A stretch of DNA of 64,000 nucleotides, from contig NC_010718.1 in the NCBI RefSeq assembly GCF_000020005.1, positions 2,934,001 through 2,998,000 on the forward strand. The letters are read 5' to 3'. Positions 24,888-33,482 of the stretch are shown piece after piece. The notes under the pieces are model-generated. The model saw only the letters and a list, made by a program, of their open reading frames with translations. It ran no database searches and was not told the DNA's origin. The stretch is from Natranaerobius thermophilus JW/NM-WN-LF (GTDB lineage Bacteria > Bacillota > Natranaerobiia > Natranaerobiales > Natranaerobiaceae). A program made the position numbers and the translations under genes. Numbering within the stretch: the first letter of the stretch is position 1; each line of letters opens with the position of its first letter.

Positions 24888-26289
24888 AAATACCCTCCTT
24901 GAGTCCGTATTTTTTCATTTTTCGATACAGTGTAGACCTGGGTATATTCAATATACTAGCTGCCATGGATTTATTGAAATCATAAAGTTCTAGTGTTTCT
25001 CTGATAACCTTTTTTTCCACCTGTTCTACTATTTCATTTAATCCTTCTTCCGGATAACTTGGAGATTCGCTAATTTGCAATTGTTTTAGAAGTTTTATGG
25101 GTATATCGCTCTTCTCAATTACAGTGGTTTCAGCATTGACTGCCAAGCGCTGAATAATATTTTTCAGTTGCCTGATATTACCCGGCCAATCATATTTTTG
25201 AAGTACCTCAACTGCTTCTTGAGAAATTTGTTTATTCTCTCCCATTTCTTGTTTAGTTTCGTATAGAAAATCTTCTGCCAGTAGTGCTATATCTTCTTTT
25301 CGATCTTTAAGAGGCGGTATATTCAAAGTCAAGACATTTATCCGATAAAACAGGTCCTCTCTAAAATCATCAGTTGCAACTAACTCTTCTAAATTCTTAT
25401 TGGTTGCAGCTATAATCCTGACATCAACTTCCTGTTCTTTTTGGCCTCCCAGTCGCTCTACCTCCCCTTCTTGAATAACTCGCAAGAGCTTGGCCTGCAT
25501 TTTTTTCGGCATATCACCAATTTCATCAAAAAACAGGGTGCCTTTGTCGGCAAGTTCAAATTTACCTGGTTTTCCTTCTTTAGAGGCGCCTGTAAAAGCC
25601 CCACCTTGATAACCAAATAGCTCGGATTCCAGTAAATTTTCTGGTATAGCAGCACAGTTTACTTTGATAAAAGGATGATCAGAACGATGACTTTCATTGT
25701 GAATGGCCTGGGCAAAGATTTCTTTGCCCACTCCACTTTCACCCGTTATAAGTACATTTAAATCAGTTCGCGCTGCTTTTTTAGCATTTTGTTTACATGC
25801 TTCCATTTTAGAGGAACAGGTTTTGATATTATCCCAAGAATACTTAGTACTATAAATTTGGCGCACTCTTTGTTTGTAGTGGTCTAGTTTCTTTTCCAAG
25901 AGCTTATTTTTATCTGCCAAGTCCCTTAACTCTTTCAAATTTTGAAACAGAACCATGCCGAAACCGCCGACAATTTCACCACTGTCATAATCGTAAATTG
26001 GTATTCTGTGAACGACGGCATCTTCTCCTGTTCTTGCGAATTTATGTTTTTTAGCTATATCAAATTCACCGGATTTAAGCACAACGGGCCATTTGCTATT
26101 ATGATCGACCTCCACAGCCGGGCGACCTATGGCCTGCTGTTTTGAAACTTTCAATAGATCAGCAAAGGCTCTGTTTATCATTCGAATAATCCCTTTTTCG
26201 TCCACAAGGATCACTGGCACGGGAATCACATCAAAAATCCTGTCTACTACATCAACTACATTTTCAAAATTTTTGAGTATTGTGCTCAC
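24874..26289 (-). CDS. PAS-domain sigma-54-dependent transcriptional activator
   Basis: 471 aa from GTG 26289, chosen because GGGGGGAGG lies 7 bases upstream. Order: PAS domain (about 15-115, VILVDEKGIIRMINRAFADLL), coiled linker, AAA+ domain with Walker A GESGVGKE, the sigma-54-contacting GAFTGA loop, Walker B LFFDEIGDM and R-finger region, then a Fis-type HTH (FNKSMAASILNIPRSTLYRKM). Such proteins bind an upstream enhancer and open sigma-54 holoenzyme promoters in response to a ligand sensed by the PAS domain. A palindromic box is just before its start and related boxes lie upstream of a sigma-54 promoter at 29671-29687. Confidence 0.94.
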   Translation of the reverse strand: MSTILKNFENVVDVVDRIFDVIPVPVILVDEKGIIRMINRAFADLLKVSKQQAIGRPAVEVDHNSKWPVVLKSGEFDIAKKHKFARTGEDAVVHRIPIYDYDSGEIVGGFGMVLFQNLKELRDLADKNKLLEKKLDHYKQRVRQIYSTKYSWDNIKTCSSKMEACKQNAKKAARTDLNVLITGESGVGKEIFAQAIHNESHRSDHPFIKVNCAAIPENLLESELFGYQGGAFTGASKEGKPGKFELADKGTLFFDEIGDMPKKMQAKLLRVIQEGEVERLGGQKEQEVDVRIIAATNKNLEELVATDDFREDLFYRINVLTLNIPPLKDRKEDIALLAEDFLYETKQEMGENKQISQEAVEVLQKYDWPGNIRQLKNIIQRLAVNAETTVIEKSDIPIKLLKQLQISESPSYPEEGLNEIVEQVEKKVIRETLELYDFNKSMAASILNIPRSTLYRKMKKYGLKEGIYGSD

Positions 26290-26304
26290 AAGCAGACCTC
26301 CCCC

Positions 26305-26336
26305 CACAGATTTGTAGCAATACGCTACATTCTGTG
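26305..26336. promoter_or_regulatory. Palindromic box, likely activator binding site
   Basis: TGTAGC (26313-26318) and GCTACA (26324-26329) are exact inverse complements around 5 bases, extended by CACAG and CTGTG arms (26305-26309, 26332-26336). It begins 16 bases upstream of the regulator GTG, suggesting autoregulation. The same GCTACA half-site recurs at 29891 and 29909. Confidence 0.6.
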
Positions 26337-26426
26337 AGAAAATTTCGACAATAACCAGTTTAATCCTGCACTTGTTTTTTAGTTGTTAATAGATAATTGA
26401 TAATTGTTTACTTGGATTAGTAATCT

Positions 26427-27167
26427 CTACAGTACCACTCCACCGTCTACACCATAAACTGAACCTGTTACAAAAGAGCTGTCATCAGAAGCCAGAAAAC
26501 AATAAATATTAGCAACTTCTTCAGGACTTCCCAATCTATTAAGAGGTGATTTTTCCTGCATCATATTAACCACTTTCTCGGGCATTTCAGAAACCATTTC
26601 AGTTTCAATGAACCCGGGGGCCACTGCATTTACTCGTACATTATTTTTACCCAGTTCTTTAGCCCAAGTTTTGGTCATGCCTATGACTCCCCATTTAGTT
26701 GCTGCATAGTTGGTCTGGCCAAAATTTCCATATAGACCTACTACGGAAGAAGCATTTAGAATAACTCCCTGTTCCTGCTTTTTCATGATTTTGGCTGCTT
26801 TTTGGCCTACTAGGAATACACCTTTTAAATTGACATTAATTACTTTATCAAACTGTTCTTCTGCCATTTTAGTTAAAGTGGCATCAGCAGTCACTCCAGC
26901 ATTATTGACAACTACGTCCAACTTGCCGTAATCATTTACGATTTGATCAATGAGTTGATCTACCTGGGTTTTATTGGTCACATCAGTTACTTTGGCTTCA
27001 ATACTTCCTCCACTTGCACTCAGGGCATTCCTTGTCTCAGACAGTGTCTCTTCCTCTACATCGCAAATGATTACCTTAGCCCCTTCATCTACAAACTTTT
27101 GAGCTGTAACTTTACCAATTCCAGCTGCCCCTCCTGTAATCAATGCCACTTTATCTTGTAATTTCAC
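26427..27167 (-). CDS. SDR oxidoreductase, 3-oxoacyl-ACP/acetoacetyl-CoA reductase-like
   Basis: 246 aa from GTG 27167, which stands 7 bases after GGAGGG (a TTG 6 bases upstream is too close). Rossmann motif TGGAAGIG near the N-terminus, NNAG, and catalytic Ser/Tyr/Lys in NASSVVGLYGNFGQTNYAATK; the C-terminus VTGSVYGVDGGVVL is FabG/PhaB-like. The enzyme would interconvert a 3-oxoacyl thioester (or similar ketone) and its 3-hydroxy form with NAD(P)H. It lies 36 bases after the CoA-transferase stop. FabG in fatty acid synthesis is unlikely because no fab operon surrounds it. Confidence 0.88.
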   Translation of the reverse strand: MKLQDKVALITGGAAGIGKVTAQKFVDEGAKVIICDVEEETLSETRNALSASGGSIEAKVTDVTNKTQVDQLIDQIVNDYGKLDVVVNNAGVTADATLTKMAEEQFDKVINVNLKGVFLVGQKAAKIMKKQEQGVILNASSVVGLYGNFGQTNYAATKWGVIGMTKTWAKELGKNNVRVNAVAPGFIETEMVSEMPEKVVNMMQEKSPLNRLGSPEEVANIYCFLASDDSSFVTGSVYGVDGGVVL

Positions 27168-27203
27168 AATCAATCCCTCCAGTTATATTTAAAATTTAGT
27201 TCT

Positions 27204-28502
27204 CTAAATAATCCCTTTACTTTTTGCCTCAGATTTTAATTCTTCTCTAAAATTCGGGTGAGCTATATTTATTAAATTTTCGACTCGTTCTTTAATTGAG
27301 CGCCCTCTCAGGGCTGCTACACCGTATTCTGTAACTACATAATCTACGTCATTTCTAGGTAAGGTGATTCCTGCTCCTTCATTCAATGCAGGAACTATTG
27401 TCGAGATAGTATCATCTTTGACTGAGGAGTAAAGGGCAATAATTGACTTACCACCCTCTGACTTCTGTGAACCTACAGCTGTATCACATTGGCCGCCGGT
27501 TCCACTGTATATAGAATGACCCAGACTTTCAGAACAAACTTGACCTGTTAAATCTACCTGCAATGCAGTGTTAATGCTAACCATTTTCCAGTTATGACCA
27601 ATAATATATGGGTTATTTACTACTTTACCCCTCTGAAATTCCACTCCCAAATTATTGTCTAGAAAGTCATAGAGCTTTTGAGAACCATAGGCAAAGGTAG
27701 CCAACATTTTATCTTTCCAAAGGGTTTTTTTCCTATTAGTAATAACACCTTTTTCATATAGATCTACCATACCATCTGTCATCATTTCGGTATGAATACC
27801 TAAATCTCGTTTATCTTCCAGGGCTTTTGCTACTGCGTTTGGTATTCCACCTATTCCCAATTGCAAAGTTGACTCGTCTTCAACGAGTTCGGCAATGTAA
27901 CCACCTATCTTATGATCTTTGTCTGTAGGTTCTATTTCTGGCAAAGTAAATAGAGAAGTATTATTTTCAACTAAATAATCAACCTGAGATATATGAACAT
28001 TGATATCTCCATAGGTCCTGGGTAAATTTTCATTAATCTCTAAAATAACTATATTGGCTTGTTCTATAGCCTCTTTCTCGTAGGTAATACCAAGGGACAA
28101 GGAAAAATTCCCGTGTTTGTCCATTGGGGTGGCAGTACCTAGAAAAACATCAGGTTTTCTATATTGGAACCTACGAGTGGCCGATAAATGAAGATGATTG
28201 GGAATATAGCTGACATTGGCACCTTGTTTGGCAGCTTTTCTGACATGAGGGCCATAAAACCAGCTTTCCATGAAAAAACTATCCTCCATACCTTCCTGAC
28301 TGTAAAAACTATACTCTGCCAGAGGTAAACAGGTGATAACCCTGACATCCCTCACATAATCTCTTCTACTTCCCAGCTGGTTCATTAGCCCAGGGGGTTG
28401 TGAAGCAGCCATGGCTGTTACCACCTCATCACCGGATTTAATTTGTGAAACCCCTTCGTCCAAAGAAACTAGTTTTTTACGATATTCCTCTTTGAGACGC
28501 AT
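27204..28502 (-). CDS. Acetyl-CoA hydrolase/CoA-transferase family protein (4-hydroxybutyrate CoA-transferase-like)
   Basis: 432 aa from ATG 28502 (GGGAGGG upstream; a TTG inside the RBS is rejected). The catalytic Glu lies in VCSESLGHSIYSGTGGQ and the oxyanion glycines in GIGGIPNAVA; VTEYGVAALRGRS is the family C-terminal signature. Members move CoA between acetyl- or succinyl-CoA and a free acid, activating the acid for further metabolism. In this cluster it probably activates the imported carboxylate or releases a short acid. It follows the KAS III-like gene by 86 bases. Confidence 0.9.
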   Translation of the reverse strand: MRLKEEYRKKLVSLDEGVSQIKSGDEVVTAMAASQPPGLMNQLGSRRDYVRDVRVITCLPLAEYSFYSQEGMEDSFFMESWFYGPHVRKAAKQGANVSYIPNHLHLSATRRFQYRKPDVFLGTATPMDKHGNFSLSLGITYEKEAIEQANIVILEINENLPRTYGDINVHISQVDYLVENNTSLFTLPEIEPTDKDHKIGGYIAELVEDESTLQLGIGGIPNAVAKALEDKRDLGIHTEMMTDGMVDLYEKGVITNRKKTLWKDKMLATFAYGSQKLYDFLDNNLGVEFQRGKVVNNPYIIGHNWKMVSINTALQVDLTGQVCSESLGHSIYSGTGGQCDTAVGSQKSEGGKSIIALYSSVKDDTISTIVPALNEGAGITLPRNDVDYVVTEYGVAALRGRSIKERVENLINIAHPNFREELKSEAKSKGII

Positions 28503-28588
28503 TTTAGTCCCTCCCAAAAGTTAACTTTGATAAGATTCAATTAAAAAATCTATTAAGCCCAGGCTAGATTAAAGTAACATATCCTTCT

Positions 28589-29620
28589 TTAATTACCCCA
28601 TTTAATAACAGAGGCATTCCAGGCATAACCTATGCCTGCACTTACCCACACCACTAAATCACCATCTGTAATTTTTCCCTGTTCCAGGGCGAGCTCAGTT
28701 GATAAAATTTGATCGAATTGACCTAAATGGCCGTATTCTTCAAGATAAATAGATTGTTTTTCAGAAAGATTCAGTTCTTCCAGAACACCTTTGTGAGCTG
28801 ATTTTTTCATATGAAGAAGGGCTAGATAATCGATATCACTAGTGCTATATCCACTTTTTTCTACAGCGGTTTCAATCACTTTAAAGAAGTTCTTAATTGA
28901 TACTTCATCTAATCGCTCCTTCATACCCTCAGGATCCGTCACATCTAAGTAATTTTCTTTATTCTTGATGGCTTCACTGCTAATTGGTTGTTTAGTACCT
29001 CCTGCCGGTACTATTACATCTTCAGATAGAGAACCATCGGTTATAATTGAGCTTTCGAGCACTTTATTTTTGTTTAATCCTTTTTGCAAAATCATGGCGC
29101 CTCCACCAGATCCTAGATTATACATAAACCGTACTCGTGGATTTTCATAGTCAATAAAATCACAGTTCCTATAACCACCAGCCAACAACACTGTATTAAT
29201 ATCTGGATTAGCCATCATTAAAGACTTAGCTATCTCGATTCCAACTACCCCAGTCCCACAACGTTGACTTATATCAAAAGCCCAGGCATTTTCGGCCCCG
29301 ATTTCATACTGTAGTTTTATCCCGGCAGTCCATAGCAACCATTCTTTATGTTCTTCTCCAATATAGATGACCAGATCAATGTTCTCGGGATCTATTTCTC
29401 CTTTTTCAATTGCCCTATTGGCAGCCTTGATGCCCATTTCACAGGTGTGGTCTTCTTTTCCGGGGATTGGTTTCTGTTTAATTCCCATTTTGTCCTCGAT
29501 TACATCCTGAGGAACGCCGCTTTTATTTGCCAATTCCTGACTAGTCATAAAATTATCGGGTATATACGTAGCCAGGGAAACGATACCTATACTGTTTCTG
29601 TTCATCTGTTGATCTGACAC
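28589..29620 (-). CDS. KAS III-like (FabH-fold) protein with altered triad
   Basis: 343 aa from GTG 29620, which is 8 bases after GGAGG; a GTG at 29629 directly abuts that site. The Cys nucleophile is in ISQRCGTGVVG. The FabH His is kept (ALLHMKKSAH), but the Asn of GNTSAAS is replaced in EYGHLGQFD by His. That Asn helps decarboxylate malonyl-ACP, so a non-decarboxylating condensation, a thiolase-like cleavage or an acyl transfer is more likely. It is the first gene after the sigma-54 promoter at 29671-29687. It is only distantly like the second KAS III-like protein of the cluster. Confidence 0.83.
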   Translation of the reverse strand: MSDQQMNRNSIGIVSLATYIPDNFMTSQELANKSGVPQDVIEDKMGIKQKPIPGKEDHTCEMGIKAANRAIEKGEIDPENIDLVIYIGEEHKEWLLWTAGIKLQYEIGAENAWAFDISQRCGTGVVGIEIAKSLMMANPDINTVLLAGGYRNCDFIDYENPRVRFMYNLGSGGGAMILQKGLNKNKVLESSIITDGSLSEDVIVPAGGTKQPISSEAIKNKENYLDVTDPEGMKERLDEVSIKNFFKVIETAVEKSGYSTSDIDYLALLHMKKSAHKGVLEELNLSEKQSIYLEEYGHLGQFDQILSTELALEQGKITDGDLVVWVSAGIGYAWNASVIKWGN

Positions 29621-29670
29621 TGCAGCCACCTCCGAAATTTATATAACTATAACAATTTATGTTTAAAAAT

Positions 29671-29687
29671 TTGCAATTTTCATGCCA
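29671..29687 (-). promoter_or_regulatory. Sigma-54 (-24/-12) promoter of the cluster
   Basis: On the minus strand TGGCATGAAAATTGCAA has the GG and GC doublets exactly 10 bases apart and matches the sigma-54 consensus TGGCAC-N5-TTGCA at all but one position. It ends about 50 bases before the GTG of the KAS III-like gene. The cluster itself encodes a sigma-54 activator. Confidence 0.85.
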
Positions 29688-29744
29688 TTTTTTATTCTAC
29701 CTATAAGAACAGGCAAAACCCCTTTATAAAGCTCTAAATAAAAA

Positions 29745-29780
29745 ATAACCCTGCCCGTTATCTGCACAGGACAGAGTTAT
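29745..29780 (-). terminator. Hairpin with U-tract upstream of the sigma-54 promoter
   Basis: ATAAC and GTTAT end arms, with CTG/CAG and CC/GG inner pairs and two mismatches, form a hairpin; on the minus strand it is followed by ATTTTTTATTT. No minus-strand gene is seen immediately upstream, so it either insulates the promoter from antisense transcription or ends a short unannotated RNA. Confidence 0.45.
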
Positions 29781-29826
29781 CATCTGTTGTATATTAATAC
29801 AATCTACTTTTGATAGTGTTTTTCTA

Positions 29827-29914
29827 TGTTGCAAACTGGCCTTTCATATCAGACAATACTTGTGTTGCGGACATGCTTTTGTTTTATTTTGCTACAATGT
29901 TTCGTTTTGCTACA
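29827..29914. promoter_or_regulatory. Cluster of activator half-sites (candidate enhancer)
   Basis: GCTACA occurs at 29891-29896 and 29909-29914 (18 bases apart, both in TTTTGCTACA), and the near-match TGTTGC at 29827-29832 and 29863-29868. They lie about 140-240 bases upstream of the sigma-54 promoter, the usual enhancer distance, in the 424-base gap 29621-30044. The half-site is the same as in the palindrome before the regulator gene. No gene is visible in the rest of the gap. Confidence 0.55.
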
Positions 29915-30044
29915 TCTATAACATTTTTGGTGTTAATATTGAAATCAAGTACAAATAATTATAAGATAAATTTAAGAAGATGATCATCTTTGCCATCAGT
30001 TTATCATGTATTTATGAGTTATCTAAAAAGAAAGGAATGACAAC

Positions 30045-30737
30045 ATGATTAATATCAACAAAATCAAAAATATAACCCAACAGAAACCTCTAATGACAAC
30101 TTTGGTTATGTTGTTACTTGTGGCTATTTTGATTTTGACAATATTTTGGGATAATCTACTAACGGCCATTGGAAAATTTCTGGTAGCTGAAGAACCCCTA
30201 GAACGGGATGGCTCTTACATCCTAGTCCTACAAGGCGGTATTCCAGATAGAATTGCCCATGGGGTTGAACTTCATCAAGACAACTACGCTGAGAACATCT
30301 TAATGGTAGAAAGCAAAAGCTTTACCAATTACGAACTCATGGAACAGAAACAGTTAGATCTGCCTTCTAGTGCCGAAATCAATAAGCAAGCCGCTATGCA
30401 AATGGGGATTGACGATGATCAAATTAATATTATCCCTGGAAAAGTAGATAGCACTCAGCAAGAAGCAGGTAAAGTCGCCCAGTATTTATCAAGCAATTAC
30501 CATAGCGAAGAAGACCTTAAGGTAATTTTGGTAACATCTAGATACCATTCTAAGAGGGCTAAATTAATTTTACAAACAGAACTAAAGGAACATGACTTAA
30601 CAAACATAGATATAGTTTCGTCACCCAGTCATTATGACCCTTATTATCCTGATGAGTGGTGGAAGAACAGAAGACAAGCCCGAAATACTTTTATGGAGTA
30701 TTTAAAATTAATTAATTTTTATACCTTTAACTTTTAG
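30045..30737 (+). CDS. DUF218/YdcF-SanA-ElyC family membrane protein
   Basis: 230 aa. One N-terminal membrane helix (about residues 17-37) and an outward DUF218 domain: GSYILVLQGGIPDRIAHGVEL, then the NIIPGKVDSTQQEAGKVAQYL motif and LVTSRYHSKRAKLIL with the conserved Ser-x-x-His. In the family the His/Arg/Glu residues suggest a phosphate or nucleotide-type ligand; SanA and ElyC affect envelope integrity. ATG 30045 follows AAAGGAATG. It overlaps the end of the convergent ATP-grasp gene by 11 bases. Confidence 0.8.
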   Translation: MININKIKNITQQKPLMTTLVMLLLVAILILTIFWDNLLTAIGKFLVAEEPLERDGSYILVLQGGIPDRIAHGVELHQDNYAENILMVESKSFTNYELMEQKQLDLPSSAEINKQAAMQMGIDDDQINIIPGKVDSTQQEAGKVAQYLSSNYHSEEDLKVILVTSRYHSKRAKLILQTELKEHDLTNIDIVSSPSHYDPYYPDEWWKNRRQARNTFMEYLKLINFYTFNF

Positions 30738-31773
30738 TCAGGTAATTTTGGATTAGGTTAAATTGAGGATGAGATTTCAACCCTCCATAACCTATATCAG
30801 CTCCCATCAGGCCCGGTAAGCTGTTTAATTCCAACAATACAGGGCCATGGGGGGCTATACCTATATCCCAACCCAGTAGTACCCCAGGGAATAAGGAAAT
30901 ATTATTCTCAATTAGCTGTCTTGCCTCTCGGTAAAAAGGTATTTTAAAATTTTTAAATCTAAATCCACTATCTGGATGGAACTCTCTTTGATCACCACTA
31001 TAATGCAAGTGAGTATAGCCGTACTTTTTTAATATACCTTTTTCCTGATGAATTGGGACGAACAAACCTCCTTTACTAATATTATCTACCCTTTGACTTT
31101 TTGCACCGAACCTCATTAAAGCTGCCAAAAGCATAAACTCATCTTGTTCTCTATCATAAAAAGTGATAAATCTAATGGTATTCAAACTCTTATCGTATAT
31201 TTGATTAATGCTTTTATGTTGAGACACTTCGGTTTCAAAGATAAAATCAGAGTCTATCATATCAGAAAAGTCTAATCCATCAATATTCTCTTCAGTAATA
31301 CGACCACAACCTGCTCCTCCCATACCTGAAACAGGTTTATAAAAAACTTTCATTCCAGTAGTAATGGTTTTTTTAATCTGTTCTTCAAATTGTTTTGGTG
31401 ACAAAGGAGATATTTCCCCATGATTAAATTTAAAATAATCATCCTGTAAATTCCACCCTATCAAACTAGGTACCGGAACTTCACTTTTTCTGGCATAAAA
31501 ATGAAAAAAGAGTTTATTACTGGCCACTTTATCTATAATATCTGGAGTATCCTGTCGGCTTTTATTCATTATCTCTGTTTCTTGTTTCATACTTAAATAA
31601 TTACCTATCGCAGTTATATGTGGCCTGTACAAAAATTTTAAAAAATAATGATAGGGTAACGACTTATCACTATAAAATAATCTCCATAGATCATATAACA
31701 TGGTCGTTAACGGCTTACGTTTCCTTTCCTGAATCAAATTTCTAAATCTCTGTTTGGCATTGCTTAGATTCAT
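30727..31773 (-). CDS. ATP-grasp protein of the sugar-transfer-associated type
   Basis: 348 aa from ATG 31773 (GGTGGTG upstream; ATG 31803 has no RBS). KVFYKPVSGMGGAGCGRI is the ATP-binding lysine/glycine segment, NTIRFITFYDRE and LLGWDIGIAPHGPVLLELN (Asp, Glu and Asn metal ligands) complete the ATP-grasp core. Related proteins are found in polysaccharide or amino-acid ligation gene sets. No substrate partner is nearby. It ends inside the 3' end of the opposite DUF218 gene. Confidence 0.78.
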   Translation of the reverse strand: MNLSNAKQRFRNLIQERKRKPLTTMLYDLWRLFYSDKSLPYHYFLKFLYRPHITAIGNYLSMKQETEIMNKSRQDTPDIIDKVASNKLFFHFYARKSEVPVPSLIGWNLQDDYFKFNHGEISPLSPKQFEEQIKKTITTGMKVFYKPVSGMGGAGCGRITEENIDGLDFSDMIDSDFIFETEVSQHKSINQIYDKSLNTIRFITFYDREQDEFMLLAALMRFGAKSQRVDNISKGGLFVPIHQEKGILKKYGYTHLHYSGDQREFHPDSGFRFKNFKIPFYREARQLIENNISLFPGVLLGWDIGIAPHGPVLLELNSLPGLMGADIGYGGLKSHPQFNLIQNYLTKS

Positions 31774-31836
31774 ATTATCGACACCACCATAGATAATCTT
31801 CATTATTTATAAGCTGTATTAAATGTGTAAAAAAAG

Positions 31837-31862
31837 GGCGTATCACTATTACGTGATACGCC
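31837..31862 (-). terminator. Terminator of the glycine cleavage operon
   Basis: A perfect 10-bp stem GGCGTATCAC/GTGATACGCC with a 6-base loop, followed on the minus strand by CTTTTTTTAC. It is 92 bases after the lpdA stop. Confidence 0.93.
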
Positions 31863-31953
31863 TATTTTTTCCATAAATGAGTCAATTTATTAAATTGATG
31901 TGTTTTTTACATCACCATCTAATGTAATGTTAGATATTGCTATTGCTATAATT

Positions 31954-33363
31954 TTACTTTTTCTTCTTTTTGGGTAACTGATGAAGGGGCATATCTAAGG
32001 AGTCCAGAGCGGCTTCCCAAAGAGTTTCGCTCAAAGTAGGGTGAGGATGAATCAACTCTCCCAGATCAGCGGTTTTTAGTCCTTCTTTGACTGCTACAGT
32101 TCCTTCTTGTATTAAATCAGAGGCATGAGGACCCATAATATGGACTCCTAAAACCTGATCCGTTTCTTGGTGAGATAATATTTTTACCTGACCATCTATT
32201 TTGCCTTCTGCCAAAGCTTTTCCATTGGCACCAAAGGGAAAGCGTCCTACTTTATAAGGGATTTCTTGTTCTTTAAGAGAAGCTTCATTTTCTCCCACGG
32301 AAGCAACTTCTGTGACTGTAAATACACAATTAGGAACTGCTTTATCATCATAGGTTCTTTCTTCACCCATGGCATTTTCAGCAGCCAAAACGCCTTGATG
32401 ATGTGCTACATGAGCCAACATGGCACCTTGACTTGCTGCATCCCCTATTGCATAAACACCTGGTATATTTGTCTCTAATTTCTCATTTACTTGTATCCCA
32501 TCTTCGCCTATTTCCAAATCCAATGCTTCTAATCCATCTAAATGAGGTTTTCGTCCTCTAGAAATCAATACTTTATCTGCCGGTACCCTTTGTTCCTTAC
32601 CTTTCTTTTCTACTACAACTTCTAAACTCTTCTCACCATCGTGTTCACGAATTTCTTTAACCTGGCTTTGGGTCATCACATTAACTCCAGCCCGCTTCAA
32701 AATGCTAAATAAACGCTTGGCAATATCGTCATCAACAGGTGAAATGTATGGTGTTCTTTTTACCAGTGAAACATTAACCCCAAATTCCGACATTATACCT
32801 GCCAATTCCACACCGGTGACTCCACCACCGATAACCACCAGATCATCAACTAATTCTCTCATTTCTAGTATTTCATCAGTACCAATCACATCTTTGTGAT
32901 CGGATCCAGGAAGATCAGAAGTGGCAGACTCAGAACCTGTAGCTATAATTACAGAGTTGGCCTTTACTTCCATTTTTGAGCCATCATGCAAGTCAACCTC
33001 TGCTTCTTTATCGGCTTTTAATTCACACCTACCAAATACAGTTTGAACTCCGGCTTTTTTCAACAGCTTTTTAACACTATCTTTTAAATTTCCCACAATT
33101 TCTTCTTTTCTATCACTAACTCGCTGATAATCCAAATTAATATTATCTATTTGAAATCCGAATTCATCGGCTTTTTTCATCTCAGTAAATAGTTCTGCAC
33201 TTTTATGAAGAGTTTTAGTAGGAATACATCCCCGATTAAGGCAGGTTCCACCGATTTCATCCTTTTCTACCATCATCACCTGAGCTCCCAGTTGAGCACC
33301 TCTTAAAGCTGCCACATATCCACCTGGGCCACTACCTACTATTAATAAATCGACTTGTTCCAC
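31954..33363 (-). CDS. lpdA: Dihydrolipoyl dehydrogenase (L-protein of glycine cleavage)
   Basis: 469 aa. FAD motif GSGPGGYVAALRGAQLG, redox disulfide GGTCLNRGCIPTK, NAD motif VIGGGVTGVELAG and the C-terminal His-x4-Glu of HPHPTLSETLWEA are all present. It re-oxidises the dihydrolipoyl arm of GcvH with NAD+. The C-terminus carries an extra basic KKKKK. ATG is replaced by a TTG or ATG-like start at 33363 preceded by GGAGGTG. It is the last gene of the operon, 119 bases after gcvPB with a 12-bp hairpin between them. Confidence 0.94.
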   Translation of the reverse strand: MEQVDLLIVGSGPGGYVAALRGAQLGAQVMMVEKDEIGGTCLNRGCIPTKTLHKSAELFTEMKKADEFGFQIDNINLDYQRVSDRKEEIVGNLKDSVKKLLKKAGVQTVFGRCELKADKEAEVDLHDGSKMEVKANSVIIATGSESATSDLPGSDHKDVIGTDEILEMRELVDDLVVIGGGVTGVELAGIMSEFGVNVSLVKRTPYISPVDDDIAKRLFSILKRAGVNVMTQSQVKEIREHDGEKSLEVVVEKKGKEQRVPADKVLISRGRKPHLDGLEALDLEIGEDGIQVNEKLETNIPGVYAIGDAASQGAMLAHVAHHQGVLAAENAMGEERTYDDKAVPNCVFTVTEVASVGENEASLKEQEIPYKVGRFPFGANGKALAEGKIDGQVKILSHQETDQVLGVHIMGPHASDLIQEGTVAVKEGLKTADLGELIHPHPTLSETLWEAALDSLDMPLHQLPKKKKK

Positions 33364-33396
33364 AATAACACCTCCGCAGTTTCAATAATAAGCGTA

Positions 33397-33427
33397 AATT
33401 GTGCCCACATAAACAGTGGGCACAATT
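33397..33427. other. Intercistronic hairpin between gcvPB and lpdA
   Basis: AATTGTGCCCAC (33397-33408) and its exact complement (33416-33427) surround a 7-base loop. There is no clear U-tract, so it may stabilise or partly attenuate the message rather than end it. Confidence 0.6.
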
Positions 33428-33482
33428 ACTTCTAAAAACAACTTATTAAGTTATCTTGTCGTATTTATTCGTGTTATTTCGA

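Noticed and set aside
27167-27204. Possible break in the cluster between CoA-transferase and SDR genes
   Set aside because: The gap is only 36 bases and holds just the SDR ribosome binding site; no terminator or promoter is visible.
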